Source: Agapetus fuscipes | Lineage: Eukaryota > Arthropoda > Insecta > Trichoptera > Glossosomatidae | Assembly: GCA_951799405.1 (NCBI GenBank) | Contig: OX637343.1 | Span: forward strand, 1,488,001 to 1,552,000 | Direction of reading: 5' to 3' | DNA: 64,000 nt | Part shown: piece by piece, positions 18,809-28,689 of the stretch | Layout: each line of letters opens with the position of its first letter | Position numbering within the stretch: position 1 is the first letter of the stretch | The notes under the pieces: generated by a model | What the model was told of the DNA's origin: nothing | The model's database searches: none | Seen by the model: only the letters and a program-made list of their open reading frames with translations | Made by a program: the position numbers and the translations under genes

Positions 18809-19607
18809 CTTCTTCTTCTTCTTGTGCCACTTCTAACGAAGATCGGCGATCATCATAGCTATTTTGATTTTTGATGCTGCGGCTCGAAATAGGGACTTGG
18901 TGCTTCTGCCGAACCACTGTCGCAGATTCTTCAGCCACGATGTCCTTCGGCGTCCCTGAGATCTTCTCCCCTCAATCTTACCCTGAATGATAAGATGAAG
19001 GAGACGGTACTTCTCATTTCTCATAATGTGACCGAAGTACATTAGCTTTCTCTGCTTAATGGTAGGCAGGAGCTCCTTTGTAGTGCGCATTCGTTGAAGG
19101 ACTTCTTCATTGGTGACTCGATCACGCCAAGAGATCCGAAGCATTTTTCGGTATAGACACATCTCGAATGCTTCAATACGTCTCTCCAGTGCCTGCGTGA
19201 GAGTCCATCCCTCCATACCATACAGAGCGATTGGGAAAACGTAGCACCTCACTATGCGCTTCCGGAGTTCAAGGCTTAAATTTCGGCACAACAGTAATTT
19301 GCTCATTTTAGCGAAGACATTTCGGGCTTGCTCTAGTCTGCTTCTGACTTCTTGACACATGTCCCACTTTTTCCGGAGTTCAAGGCTTAAATTTCGGCAC
19401 AACAGTAATTTGCTCATTTTAGCGAAGACATTTCGGGCTTGCTCTAGTCTGCTTCTGACTTCTTGACACATGTCCCACTTTTCGTTGACCACACATCCCA
19501 GGTACCTGTAACTAGTGCATCTTTCAATGCTTTCGCCATCTAGTTCTACATGTACGGAGGCGTTTGTGTTTTTTTTAATGTAATCTTTTCTTTAATTTTA
19601 TAATAAA
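18809..19607 (-). mobile_element. 5'-truncated LINE with (AAG)n tail and internal duplication
   Basis: Minus-strand LINE 3' end bounded by TGGTTAATCTTT at 18797-18808 and 19608-19619, an exact 12-bp duplication. The tail (plus-strand CTTCTTCTTCTTCTT) is at 18809-18823. It carries the ORF2 C-terminus described separately. Confidence 0.85.
18833..19492 (-). pseudogene. LINE ORF2 C-terminal fragment with in-frame 37-residue duplication
   Basis: 219 codons open. The segment from KWDMCQEVRSRLEQ to CRNLSLELRK (37 residues, 111 bp) occurs twice in tandem, then RIVRCYVFPIALYGMEGWTL, RKMLRISWRDRVTNEEVL, KLMYFGHIMRNEKY and GRRSQGRRRTSWLKNL. This is the post-RT region of RTE/Jockey-like LINEs. The RT domain is missing. 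The duplicate DNA copies (about 19260-19370 and 19371-19481) are nearly identical, so the duplication is recent or was present in the source RNA. Confidence 0.8.
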
Positions 19608-19626
19608 TGGTTAATCTTTAATCAAT

Positions 19627-19878
19627 AAATTAAGTTGCAAAGATATATAATATTAACATCTTAGGCTCATATCAAATGCATGCCCACAAACAAACACGTA
19701 TAGTTTGCGCTAACAAATGCTGAATGTGTACTTGCAAAATAAAATCCAAACCTCAAGTAACTATGTATATCCCTGCATTTTTGCCGACCTTCCCTTAGAC
19801 CCCTTCCCCGACATTAGCAAAGTGAACATTTTTTTACAGTATGGTAAGCTTCATACCAACCTATAAGTCAAGGAAACA
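19627..19878 (-). mobile_element. R250 copy (minus), decayed
   Basis: TTAAGTTGCAAAGATATAT to CATACCAACCTATAAGTCAAGG. The hairpin block is altered (CCCTTAGACCCCTTCC). Confidence 0.8.
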
Positions 19879-19928
19879 TAATTAATTATAACATTTTCGA
19901 CCAAAAATCCAAAATTGCCAACGTTATT

Positions 19929-20208
19929 GGCCGATCCGTGGTCTAGTGGCTAACACTTCGGGCTCGTAAATGGAAGGTTGTGGGCTCGAATCCCGGCGGA
20001 GCACAAAAAAATACCATTTATATTTTCAAATTTGTTCTTTGCTTGGTGAAAAATGATCTGTCACCAAAGGTCCATCCGCCTTACAGCGACTGGGTCTTGC
20101 TTGAGAATTGGCGCTTTCTACAGCGACGACCAAGCTCGCAGAGAGGGCTCTAGAGGTGTGATACACTCAAAAACAGCGGTCACCAAATAAATCAGCCTAA
20201 TATAATTT
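19929..20208 (+). mobile_element. SINE1 copy
   Basis: GGCCGATCCGTGGTCTAGTGG, GGGCTCGAATCCCGGCGG, body and AAATAAATCAGCCTAATAT end. A 48-bp R250 3' scrap (TGTAACATATCTTTGCAACT) follows at 20211-20258. Confidence 0.88.
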
Positions 20209-20394
20209 AATTAATGTGAATCCCAAATGTAACATATCTTTGCAACTTAGATTATATACCTGTGACGCCATTCCGCCGACAGTCACATCCAGTAGCGTCT
20301 CATCTTCTTGCCTATCCAGAAGAAGAAGATCGCACACATAACGGTATTATACTTGTCTAGGTATACATAAAGGGACGTCCCCGAAATGTTGGCC

Positions 20395-20525
20395 GAGCGG
20401 GGGGGCTCGAGTTGGCAAAGTTTCCCATCTCCCCCCCCCCCCCCCCTATCCCTTAAGGCCAACCCTGGGTCCTCCTCCCCTCCCCCCGCCACACACCCCC
20501 CGAGGGCCAGGGTCTCGGCACATTT
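20395..20525. other. C-rich low-complexity stretch
   Basis: Long C-run (about 17) at 20431-20447 and CCTCCTCCCCTCCCCCCGCC. Open frames here are compositional. Confidence 0.6.
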
Positions 20526-20857
20526 TAGCTCAACGTTTCCTTTCTTGGTACCGAGGATCTGGCACAGCATGACTGCAAACTTCCTAAACTGTCTAATTCA
20601 TATTTGATTGTTTTTTTTTAATTTTGGTATTCTTTATTTTCTTCTTGTTATTGATCTTGTATCTGTTTATTGTGGAACTTCTCCTCCTGTGATGCAGAAG
20701 ACCAGCTGTTCTTTCATCTTTTGGGAGGGCGACCTGGTAGACGCTGGCCGTCCGGTATCTTCTGTACCACGACTCAGGCTATCCTTCTATAATCTATATT
20801 ATAGACATGGAAAGTAGTGAATAGAGCTGAGTCTGAAAAAAAAATAATTACACTGTA

Positions 20858-21074
20858 CCCTTAGTACGAGTTGCAAAACTTGAGAAAAGTAAAGTTTACG
20901 GACTCCCAAAATCTGGCGTTTTTGTTTCTTACACTTTATGGTCTTAGCAAAAGAGTTACAGTGATGAAGAAAATCAAGTTCAAACAAACAAAAACGGCAG
21001 ATTTTGGGGGAAATCACTCTTTAATAATTGCCGTAAACTTTACACTACTCAAGTTTTGCAACTCGTACTAAGGG
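20858..21074. mobile_element. TA-flanked palindromic element M2
   Basis: Left CCCTTAGTACGAGTTGCAAA, right its complement; inner arms AGTAAAGTTTACGG and CCAAAATCTGGCGTTTTTG continue the pairing. TA precedes the left end. The central unpaired part contains CTTACACTTTATGGTCTTAG. Copies at 39153-39352 and 57157-57392. Tc1/mariner-type MITE inferred from TA; strong hairpin potential. Confidence 0.8.
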
Positions 21075-21599
21075 AACTACATGTTGATTGACAGTTGAAA
21101 AAAACAGTAAATTTTCCAAGTATAATTGGAAAATCATCAATCAATGACTATTGCTTCTTTTTCGCACGTTCTTGTCATACGTGATCCACTTTTCATCACC
21201 AGTTATTAATCTCTTCAAAAACGGTTCGGTTTCAATAAAGAATCGCAAATGAGTACACGGTTCATTAGGTTTCTTTCAGTGAGCTCGTGTGGCACACAAA
21301 TATCCAGCTTACTTGTTGCGTTTTTTTGATCAGAAGTTCCAAAATTTCTACAGCAACGGGATCATGTCTCTACCTACAAAATGGCAGATAGTCTACAAAC
21401 AAAATGGCACATATGTACTGTAATTAAATGTCAATTAACTATGAAAAACAATGACCTGAATTTTCATATAATATGCGAATTAATACAAATTCAGAATGGT
21501 GTAAGTTCTGTTAATTTTTTTTATCAATAGCTTAAAACGTTGCAATTGTATCATTAAATAGATCAAAATCAGGGATATGGCTCTGCTATTGTATAGAAT

Positions 21600-22000
21600 C
21601 AAAATGTTTTGAATTAAACACTGTTTTATTTTCACTCAATGCATTAATTTAATTTTTAAATAATTTACACGAACGTTTTCGATCTCTCGATGTTCCTTGA
21701 CGCTGGTATGCGGCTGACCCCCCATGCTGTAAAAAATGGTTCACTTTGCCAATGTCACCGCAGTTTCAGGAAAGGTCGGCAAGAGTTCCAGGGTGTATGT
21801 TCATTCAAGATTCGGGTTTTTATATTGTAAGTCCACGTTCGGCATGCTTAGGCGCGAATTTATACGTGTCTGCTTGTTAAAATGCATATAACACGAATCC
21901 TTAATGTTACATATCTTTGCAACTTAGATTAGATTAGAATATACACGAACGTTTTCGATCTCTCGATCATGTTAATCATGATGGAATATTTTTTTTCTCC
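21600..22000 (-). mobile_element. Penelope-like tail interrupted by R250
   Basis: ATTAAACACTGTTTTATTTTC and CGAACGTTTTCGATCTCTCG match the tail at 43040-43165. The 26-bp stretch 21666-21691 is repeated at 21942-21967 because R250 inserted here. Confidence 0.65.
21692..21941 (+). mobile_element. R250 copy with 26-bp target-site duplication
   Basis: A 250-bp insert bounded by identical 26-bp direct repeats (21666-21691 and 21942-21967). It fixes the unit: GTTCCTTGAC start, GATTAGATTAGAA end. Long duplications plus a simple-repeat 3' end indicate target-primed reverse transcription. Confidence 0.93.
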
Positions 22001-22124
22001 TGAATCACTAAATACTCAAGAACCCATAAATATAAAGATACATTTACGAATCACCCTGTGGATAATTTCGGTATAGAACCAAGTTACTTCGTCGGATCCC
22101 CTCGCCAAAAAAAATCTTCATAAT

Positions 22125-22270
22125 ACAACCATGGGGGCAGAATGGGGGGTAGAATTGGGGTGGTAGGCATGGAAGCTAGACAGGCTTCTGAGGGTCGCCC
22201 GGGGGGAGATATGGGGGGGGGGGGAGTAACGGAAAAAGGACTCAACTCCCCCACCCCCCGGCTACCCTGA
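22125..22270. other. G/C-tract stretch
   Basis: GGGGGGAGATATGGGGGGGG and CCCCCACCCCCCGG with surrounding G-runs; quadruplex-prone. Confidence 0.55.
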
Positions 22271-22794
22271 GCAAACCGAAATGATATTTGGGAATGCCTT
22301 TGAAAATAGCCAGGCTACCCAAAACTTTGGGGATCCCGAAAGGCAAAATATGAACCTAACGAAAACTTCCACAAACCCGGAGAGCAGAAATACGAGGCGG
22401 TACTCCCATGTCCGAGTCCAAGTACAAAACTATTAGTTAAAACTCAATCGAAAATAGATGCAAATTCAAAAAGCGTTTCTGTCGAACGTTTAGGATTCAA
22501 TTGCTTTTATTAAATTGAGTTGGAACGTAATGTTTTATACTAAAGAGTACTTTTACCTTTGGTTAACCGAAGCCCGATGGTCGAATCTCCTCTCAAACAT
22601 ATATGTGCACGCCCTTAATCATAACGTTGTAGTATGCCCGCTACAGTTTCTGTGCCCCTGTCACTTTGATATCAAGACCACGCCTGACTTTTTGGTTGGG
22701 TAATAACAATTTAGAAAATGGACTAGAAAGCTTTCAAGTATGTTTCGTTTTACCCAGAGTTTTAGTTAACTAGAAAAGAATTTAGTGACATCGC

Positions 22795-23060
22795 TAGTGT
22801 CAGTAACTGTAACTCTGTCGCCATTCCGCTAGGGGTGGCCAGAGCCTCTGCAGAGCTGCCTCCATTTTTTACTATCCTTACATACCTCTTTCAATTCATT
22901 CATATCCATCACCTTTTTCATGCATTTTCTTCTTTTACGCTCACTTTGTATATCCCATTCTTTCACAATCTCCTCAATCTGATCACTCCATACTTTTCTC
23001 GGTCGTCCCTTCCCTCTTTTTCCTTTCACACTTTCTTTGTATACATACTTTGTCAGTCTA
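22795..23060 (-). mobile_element. (GTTACA)n LINE C-terminus
   Basis: Minus-strand frame (about 23029-22829): GKGRPRKVWSDQIEEIVKEW, KRRKCMKKVMDMNELKEVCK, KKWRQLCRGSGHP. Paralogous to the main LINE but with a different 3' end (AGCGGAATGGCGACAGAGTT then ACAGTTAC). Sister pieces at 3655, 8775, 39685, 49255 and 60835. Confidence 0.8.
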
Positions 23061-23097
23061 TCATATTAACAGTATTTCATATCAACATTCTTAACTG

Positions 23098-23360
23098 TCT
23101 CCTTGACTGATAGGTTGGTATGAGGCTGACCACCCGTGCTGTAAAAATTGGTTCACTTTTGCCAATGTTATCCCTGTTTCAGGGAAGGTCGGCAGGAGTT
23201 GCAGGGTGTATGTTCATTTGAGATTGGGTTTTTATATTGTAGGTCCACATGCGGCGCACATGTGTGAGCGCGAAATTATGCGTGTCTGCTTGTGGGAATT
23301 CATTCAATATGAATCTCAAATGACACATATCTTTGCAACTTAGATTTAAATTTAGATCGT
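23098..23360 (+). mobile_element. R250 copy
   Basis: TCTCCTTGACTGATAGG to GCAACTTAGATTTAAATTTAG; the (GATTTA)n tail variant. Confidence 0.88.
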
Positions 23361-23369
23361 TTCATTTTT

Positions 23370-24060
23370 ATTGCTAAATTGGTGAATTTTCGGCCTCGCA
23401 AGGAAAGCCATCGTCAGACCTTGATAGCAGGTCAAACATGTTGACCTGGAGATTTCTGGGACGGGAGGACTCTACACTGTGTGAGTGTGGAGCTCAGCAA
23501 ACAATGGAGCACCTGCGGTGTTGTCCCTCCTGTCCGACAAGCTGCTCCATGGATGATCTCTTTTCGGGAAACCAAAGAGCTGTAGACATTGCTCGTTACT
23601 GGGCCAATACGGTGTGAAGCTGACACGAAGAAGAAGACCTTGAGAGCAATAACGCCCCTTCTGTTCGAACTTCACTGGCTTACGATTTTCCAGAGGATAC
23701 AGGCTGTGTGTACTCACCTTCAGAATACTAAATGGAGCAGCACCTCACTACCTGTCTGAACTGGTCACCAAAATGGATGTCACTACCCGCGGACAGACAC
23801 TCAGATCCAGGGACTCGAATAAAAGTCTGCTCCAGCTGCCGCGCAGAACCACAAGGACAGTTTTTGGTGACCGAGCCTTTATCGTTGCTGCTCTGACGGC
23901 TTTGAATTCTCTTCCTGCGACCCTCAGGGAGCTGAAGACTGAGGCAGCTTTTAGAAAAGGGCTCAAAACTCATTTTTTCAAAGACTATTACAAAGCGCCT
24001 TTGCAGTGACTCAGTCACAAAAAGAGGCTATACAAGTTTTATTTATTATTATTATTATTA
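23370..24060 (+). mobile_element. L2/CR1-like LINE C-terminus split by another LINE
   Basis: After the insert, reading LLFELHWLTIFQRIQ then, from 23773, DVTTRGQTLRSRDSNKSLLQL, TVFGDRAFIVAALTALNSLP and RKGLKTHFFKDYYKAPLQ, the conserved final domain. Frameshifts separate the parts. It ends CGGCGCTAT-like GAGGCTATACAAG and (ATT)n. Confidence 0.78.
23430..23636 (+). mobile_element. (GAA)n LINE 3' end, second copy
   Basis: Near-identical to 610-828: AACATGTTGACCTGG to CACGAAGAAGAAG. Flanks ACCTTGATAGCA (23418-23429) and ACCTTGAGAGCA (23637-23648) are an 11/12 target duplication. A LINE inserted in a LINE. Confidence 0.85.
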
Positions 24061-24065
24061 TAATT

Positions 24066-24830
24066 ATATTATAAGAAATATGATTGGAAAAAGACGTAGT
24101 GATAGGGTGAGGAATGATTTTGTTAGAGAGGAATGTGGTGTAAGAGAAAGTATGAAAGTAAAGATTAAAAGAAGTATACTTAGATGGTTTGGACATTTGG
24201 AGAGAATGAATGAGGAAAGACTGACGAAGAAAGTATATGCTGCAAGAATTGATGGATGTCGTGGAAGAGGAAGACCGAGAAAGGTATGGATGGACCAAAT
24301 TTTTGAAATAGCGAGTGAATGGGATATCCAGAGTCATAATAAAAGGAGAGCTTGTATGTAAAAGGTTATGACTCTGGATGAAATGAAAGAAGTATGCAAG
24401 GACAGGAAGAAGTGGCGGCTAATCTGCAATGCTGATTTGTAATGTTGGTTTATTAGTTTGCTACATTTTTTGCATAAGAAATTTTTGACTTTTTTTGTAT
24501 AGATTTCTTTTTAAGGTTTTGTTATTTTTTATATTTAAATGTAATTTATTATTCATATTCCTTGACTTATAGGTTGGTGTGAGGCTGACCACCCATACTG
24601 TAAAAAATGTTACACTTTGCCAGTGTCACCCCTGTTTCAGGGAAGGTCGGCAAAAGTTGTGGGGCTTATGTTCATTTGAGGTTTGAATTTTATTTGTAAG
24701 TACACAATCAGCATTTGTAAGCGCGAACTACAAGTGTTTGTTTGTGGGCATACATCGAGCTTTGAATGAATATATCCTTGCAACTTAGATTATAGATATA
24801 TTATAGATTATAGATTATTAATAAAAATGA
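24066..24830 (+). mobile_element. Main LINE 3' end: ORF2 C-terminus plus R250
   Basis: Coding from about 24070 with MIGKRRSDRVRNDFVREECG to RACM, matching residues ~620-710 of the long ORF. A point change gives TAA at 24359-24361 where the intact copy has AAA (lysine), after which the frame otherwise continues to CKDRKKWRLICNA. 3'UTR, then R250 from about 24558 with a TTATAGATTATAGATT tail. Pseudogene. Confidence 0.88.
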
Positions 24831-25221
24831 AACGATGATTCTAAACAATAAAAAATAAAATTCTCATATTCCACGCCGTAATTTTTTTTTTCTAAACATA
24901 GGTACTTACATATATGTATACTCCACAAGTAGGTATTCTGTATCCACGTAGATATACCAGCAGATTGAGGACGAGGTTGCGGTCATGTTTTTAGAATCAT
25001 TTTGTCGCTCTGCAGTTTTTATTTTTTGCATTCGCAAACATTCACGTGGCATGGTTCTCACTGAGTATTATTATCAATAAACGCGTGAGTAATAGGTATA
25101 CAAGAGTTGCTTTGACATATCGCCGAAGTGTCAAATTCAAATATGGAATTTGTCGAAATGTCAAAAAATAGCATCGTGAGAAAAGAAAATACTTCGAATT
25201 TTTTTTACCTTAATTTTTTGC

Positions 25222-25465
25222 GCATAAATCTAAATCTAAGTTGCAAAGGAGATTTATAAAAAAATGCATTCCCACAAGCAGACACGCATAATTTCGCGCT
25301 CACACATGGCGCATGTGGACCTACAACATAAAAACGCAATCCTAAATGAGCATAAGCCCTGCAACTCTTGCCGACCTTCCCTGAAACAGGGGTGACATTG
25401 GCAAAGTGAATTTTTTTTTACAGTATGGGTGGTCAGCCTTATACCAACCTATAAGTCAAGGAATG
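25222..25465 (-). mobile_element. R250 copy (minus)
   Basis: AAATCTAAATCTAAGTTGC to CCAACCTATAAGTCAAGG; hairpin block intact. Confidence 0.88.
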
Positions 25466-25499
25466 ATTCCAAAATTGATAATTCCAAAAAATAAAAAAA

Positions 25500-25810
25500 G
25501 TGGTAAGGTTGGATGGACCTTTCAGTGACCGGTCTTTGTTAAAGGTTTATGAATTTTTTCAACCCAGCGCCAGCGTAGAGCACATTTGGAAATATAAATG
25601 GTATATTTTGTGCTCCGCCGGGATTCGAATCCACAACCTTCCATTTACGAGTCCGAAGTGTTGCCACTGGACTATGGACCGGTCCAAGAAATGCCAACAA
25701 CACGCGGTGTACCTGAGCGGTCACCCATCCAGGTAGCATCCGTGCCCAATGTTGCTTAACTTCGGTGATCTGATGAGAACCGGTGCTTTCAACATGGTAT
25801 CGTTGTTGAC
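25500..25810 (-). mobile_element. Chimeric 5S rRNA-tRNA SINE1 copy (minus)
   Basis: In minus orientation: a 120-nt 5S rRNA-like head (25810-25691), then TTGGACCGGTCCATAGTCC tRNA-like head with GGATTCGAATCCCGG, then the SINE1 body to CCACTTTT at 25500, where the tail is cut. The head keeps GATCACCGAAGTTAAGCAAC and GGATGGGTGACCGC. It is the better-preserved of two 5S heads in the window. AmnSINE1 of amniotes is a precedent for a 5S-tRNA chimera. Confidence 0.88.
25691..25810 (-). pseudogene. 5S rRNA-derived SINE head
   Basis: Full 5S length (~120 nt), from GTCAACAACGATACCATGTT to CACCGCGTGTTGTTGGCAT in minus orientation. Internal control regions look preserved (AAGTTAAGCAAC, GGATGGGTGACC). It is fused without gap to the tRNA-like part, so it is a retroposon promoter and not a 5S gene. 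Confidence 0.88.
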
Positions 25811-26000
25811 ATGCATACCCATATACAGGCACATGTAGGTTCGCGCCTACACATTCTGCATGCGTGCATACAAATAAACAAAACCTCACATGAACATAAA
25901 CCTTGCAACGCTTTTCCCTGAAACCGGGGTGGCATTGGCAAAAGTGAACCGATTTTTACAGCACGGGGTGTCAGCCTCACACCTACTTTAATCTTCAATG
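25811..26000 (-). mobile_element. R250 copy (minus), divergent
   Basis: ATGCATACCCATATACAGGC, CGCGCCTACACATTCTGCATG, GAAACCGGGGTGGCATTGGC, GTCAGCCTCACACC. The 3' end is missing; it abuts the 5S head. Confidence 0.7.
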
Positions 26001-26089
26001 ACAATTCACGTTTCCGCTTAAATTATAGATAAGAGAATACTAACCTGAGAGCTGTGGAGAGTACAAATGCATTTAAATCAGGACAAATG

Positions 26090-26205
26090 CATTGAAGACA
26101 TGCTTGTTCAGGAGGGGCTATGGCTCTGCAGTGCCCTTGCAGTGAATTCACAAAACGGCACTAAAAATATTGTCAATTTATTATTATTATTATTAACCCT
26201 TTAGG
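26090..26205 (+). mobile_element. L2-like LINE 3' scrap with (ATT)n
   Basis: GCAGTGCCCTTGCAGTGAAT, CACAAAACGGCACTA and TTTATTATTATTATTATT. Confidence 0.6.
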
Positions 26206-26599
26206 ATTTGAATTCTAAAAAGTTGTGCTCTAACAACTTGCAGCTTAGATTAGTCTGCTAGTTGGGAGTAAGCTAGGGTCCCTATTTTGTACCCCGCACG
26301 CTATTTGTTCATCAAAAGAGGGTGCAAGGGTGTGTTTTTGTATCGGAAGGGTACGAAGCAGAAACCCAAACTAACCAAAGAAGTCATCGAGTTGTTTTTA
26401 AATTCCCCATGAAAACGGGATAGCGCCTGTACAAGTTTTAGAACATAATTTGTGTGAGTCTATAACTTTGTGATGTCGTAGAATAGTTGTACGTGTATAC
26501 TCGGGTACAGCATGGAACAGTGGCGAAGGGTGATGAGTTTTTGTAGTAAAACCCTTAATGGATTAAATTAATTTAAAAATAAAATGTAATTTGTCGTGT

Positions 26600-26856
26600 A
26601 TGTTCCTCGACTTATAGGTTGGTATGCGGCTGACCACCCATTCTGTAAAACTGTTTCACTTTGCCAATGTCACCCCTGTTACAGGGAAGTACGGCAAGAG
26701 TTGCAGGGTGTATGTCCGTTTGAGATTTGGTTTTTATGTTGTAGGTTCACATGAGGCATGTGCAAGCGCGAACTTGTACGTGTCTGGTTGTGAGAATGCA
26801 TGTAATGTGAATCTCCAATGTAACATATCTTTGCAACTTAGATTAGATTAGATTAA
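26600..26856 (+). mobile_element. R250 copy with LINE 3'UTR stub
   Basis: The preceding AATGTAATTTGTCGTGTATG is LINE 3'UTR, so this is a truncated LINE. R250 runs from TTCCTCGACTTATAGG to GATTAGATTAGATT. Confidence 0.9.
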
Positions 26857-26866
26857 AAATCACTAG

Positions 26867-27674
26867 CAGGGCACATCACATTAGACATTTTAGTCGTCAG
26901 TTGAGCCCACGCTTTGACAAACTAATGATGCCTGGGCTGAAAGTTTCATCACCGCGGTCATTCTTACCTACCGAATTTTGGTAATATTTGTATGAAGGCT
27001 AATCAGTTGTTCACTTGCGGTCATCTTGGATTGACAGGTCTTCATACAAATGCATCATTAGTTTTTCAAAGCGTGGGCTCAACGGACGACTAAGGGCCGT
27101 TCTTATAAACGCTGGACTAAATATCCGTAAGTAAATCCTCATTTTACTAACGGATGGACGTTAACGGACTGATCTTACCGATGGTCGTCCTATAAAGCTT
27201 TTTTAACCGTCCGTTAGTTCTCAATAATGCACTCGTATTTTTGATGATTTTTTGCGTGCATTCATGAACATATGTCATCCGTTTGCTGTCAGAGAAGAAA
27301 CATAACCTAAAGTTGCGTATGACAAACACGAAAACGACTGATACAGCCCTATTTTAATGAATTCTCTATCACTGTCGGAAGAAATTATCTTCAACAGGAT
27401 AGAGCGTAGAAGTCCAATGGCACGCTAAACTCACCGCAAAAAAATAATGCTTTGACAGCTGACCTAACCTCAAACCTTAACAAACCGACCGGTATAGCTG
27501 CCCGAAAACCGGGGGTCGGCTGTCGGTTAGATCCGCCGGTAAAATTAAACCGAAAATTTACGAACGAATTGTTATAATACAGAAAAACGAAATTTGTACC
27601 AAGTTTCAGTTTATTTGACATTTAACAAACGGATGTTTATAAGATCGGCCCTAAGATGTCCAAGAATAGCACCG
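26867..27674. mobile_element. TIR element A, split by a Harbinger-type element
   Basis: Left arm TTAGACATTTTAGTCGTCAG at 26881 and AACTAATGATGCCTGGGC; right arm AACGGACGACTAA, then after the insert GATGTCCAAGAATAGCACCG. The terminal bases are decayed. The insert lies at 27094-27651. Confidence 0.78.
27094..27651. mobile_element. Harbinger-type MITE inside element A
   Basis: A 558-bp insert. Termini GGGCCGTTCTTATAAAC (left) and the complement of GGGCCGATCTTATAAAC (right), 16 of 17 matching. TAA flanks both sides (27091-27093, 27652-27654). TAA duplications are typical of PIF/Harbinger. An inner ATGGTCGTCCTATAAAGC may be a subterminal repeat. No transposase. Confidence 0.85.
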
Positions 27675-27715
27675 CTAGCCTTTATCTAGATTTTAAGCAG
27701 TAACTTTGTGAAAGT

Positions 27716-27930
27716 TCGTTTAATAAATTTAAATAAAATTTCATTTTGTTCATTTTGTACACAACCAGTCGCGGGAGAAGCATTGCCTCATATTAACTCA
27801 TCATGCTTACATAATTTTGTATTTTTGTTTGTTAGTTCCAATTCACATCTAAAGATGTGAGGTACTGCTTCTCCCGAAACTGGTTGTGTACAAAATAGAC
27901 TAAAAAGTGAATTATAGCAAAATTTAATTT
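27716..27930. mobile_element. Inverted pair of Penelope-like ends
   Basis: Left arm TTTTGTACACAACCAGTCGCG, GGAGAAGCATTGCCTCA; right arm TGAGGTACTGCTTCTCCCG, AAACTGGTTGTGTACAAAA. The right arm carries CTAAAGATGTGAGG..CTCCCGAAAC, a diverged hammerhead-like core. Outer boundaries and a target duplication are not resolved. Confidence 0.65.
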
Positions 27931-28039
27931 TATTAAAATTTATCCAAAACAATGTTTGTTAGTTGAACTTGTAAACATTCACTTTCACGATCGGAGTTGT
28001 ATGATTTTTTTTTCGGGATAAACCTCGTTTTATTTGCGT

Positions 28040-28110
28040 GTTCTCTATCTGCTGACGTTTCGTTTTCACTAGCAGAAAGCATTTTCAAGGCGGCGCGGTG
28101 GTAACATGTT
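28040..28110 (-). mobile_element. Hammerhead-like Penelope end (minus)
   Basis: In reverse: CTTGAAAATGCTTTCTGC, then GTGAAAACGAAACGTCAGC. GAAACGTC is the same signature as in the 60.2-kb copies. Single. Confidence 0.5.
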
Positions 28111-28464
28111 CCACCCCGGAAAACCTCAAAAACCATTCGTCAATGTTTCTTTAAACTCAGTCTGATTTAAATGTAATTCAAACGCCATCATTTGACCGAT
28201 TTTTAATTATATTGTAACAAACTTATAGGTTTATGCTGCGTGTTTTTTGGAATGTGTGCCTAGGCGTGTTTACTTGATGTGTATGTGTGTGTAGACGTGA
28301 GTGTTTGATATTTTTTACCTTGTGCTTCTCTCTAGAAATACCCATTCTAGAGACGTCTTGTATAGTCAGGAACACGCGAGAATAAGCTTTGGTCCCATAT
28401 TAATATAGGCTGCGGTTCTGTGAAGCTTCAGTGATCCATTATCACCCAAGCCGTGAAACCGACA

Positions 28465-28686
28465 TTACATTAGTTACAGAGTGAACCATATTATGTAATC
28501 AACAATGTCACCCCTGTTTCAGGGAATGTCGGCAGGAGTTGCAGGGCTTATGTTCATTTGAGTTTGGATTTTATTTGTAAGTACACAATCGGCATTTGTA
28601 AGCGCGAACTACACGTGTTTGTTTGTGGGCATACATCTGAGAGCTTTAAATGAATATATCCTTGCAACTTAGATTATAGATTATAG
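28465..28686 (+). mobile_element. R250 copy, 5'-truncated
   Basis: CAATGTCACCCCTGTTTCAG to GATTATAGATTATAG; the first ~60 bp are lost or altered. Confidence 0.85.
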
Positions 28687-28689
28687 AAC

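Noticed and set aside
25691..25810. Functional 5S rRNA gene
   Set aside because: Fused to a SINE body at the same point as the 38.0-kb copy, with substitutions; a retroposon head.
26518..26535. Third CAGTGGCGAAGGGTG hAT MITE
   Set aside because: Only a single end is present with no partner end or duplication.
26624..26851. ~75-codon ORFs recurring in R250 copies
   Set aside because: Different copies are open in different frames because of indels in the A-run and hairpin; no start or frame is conserved, and the product has no domain.
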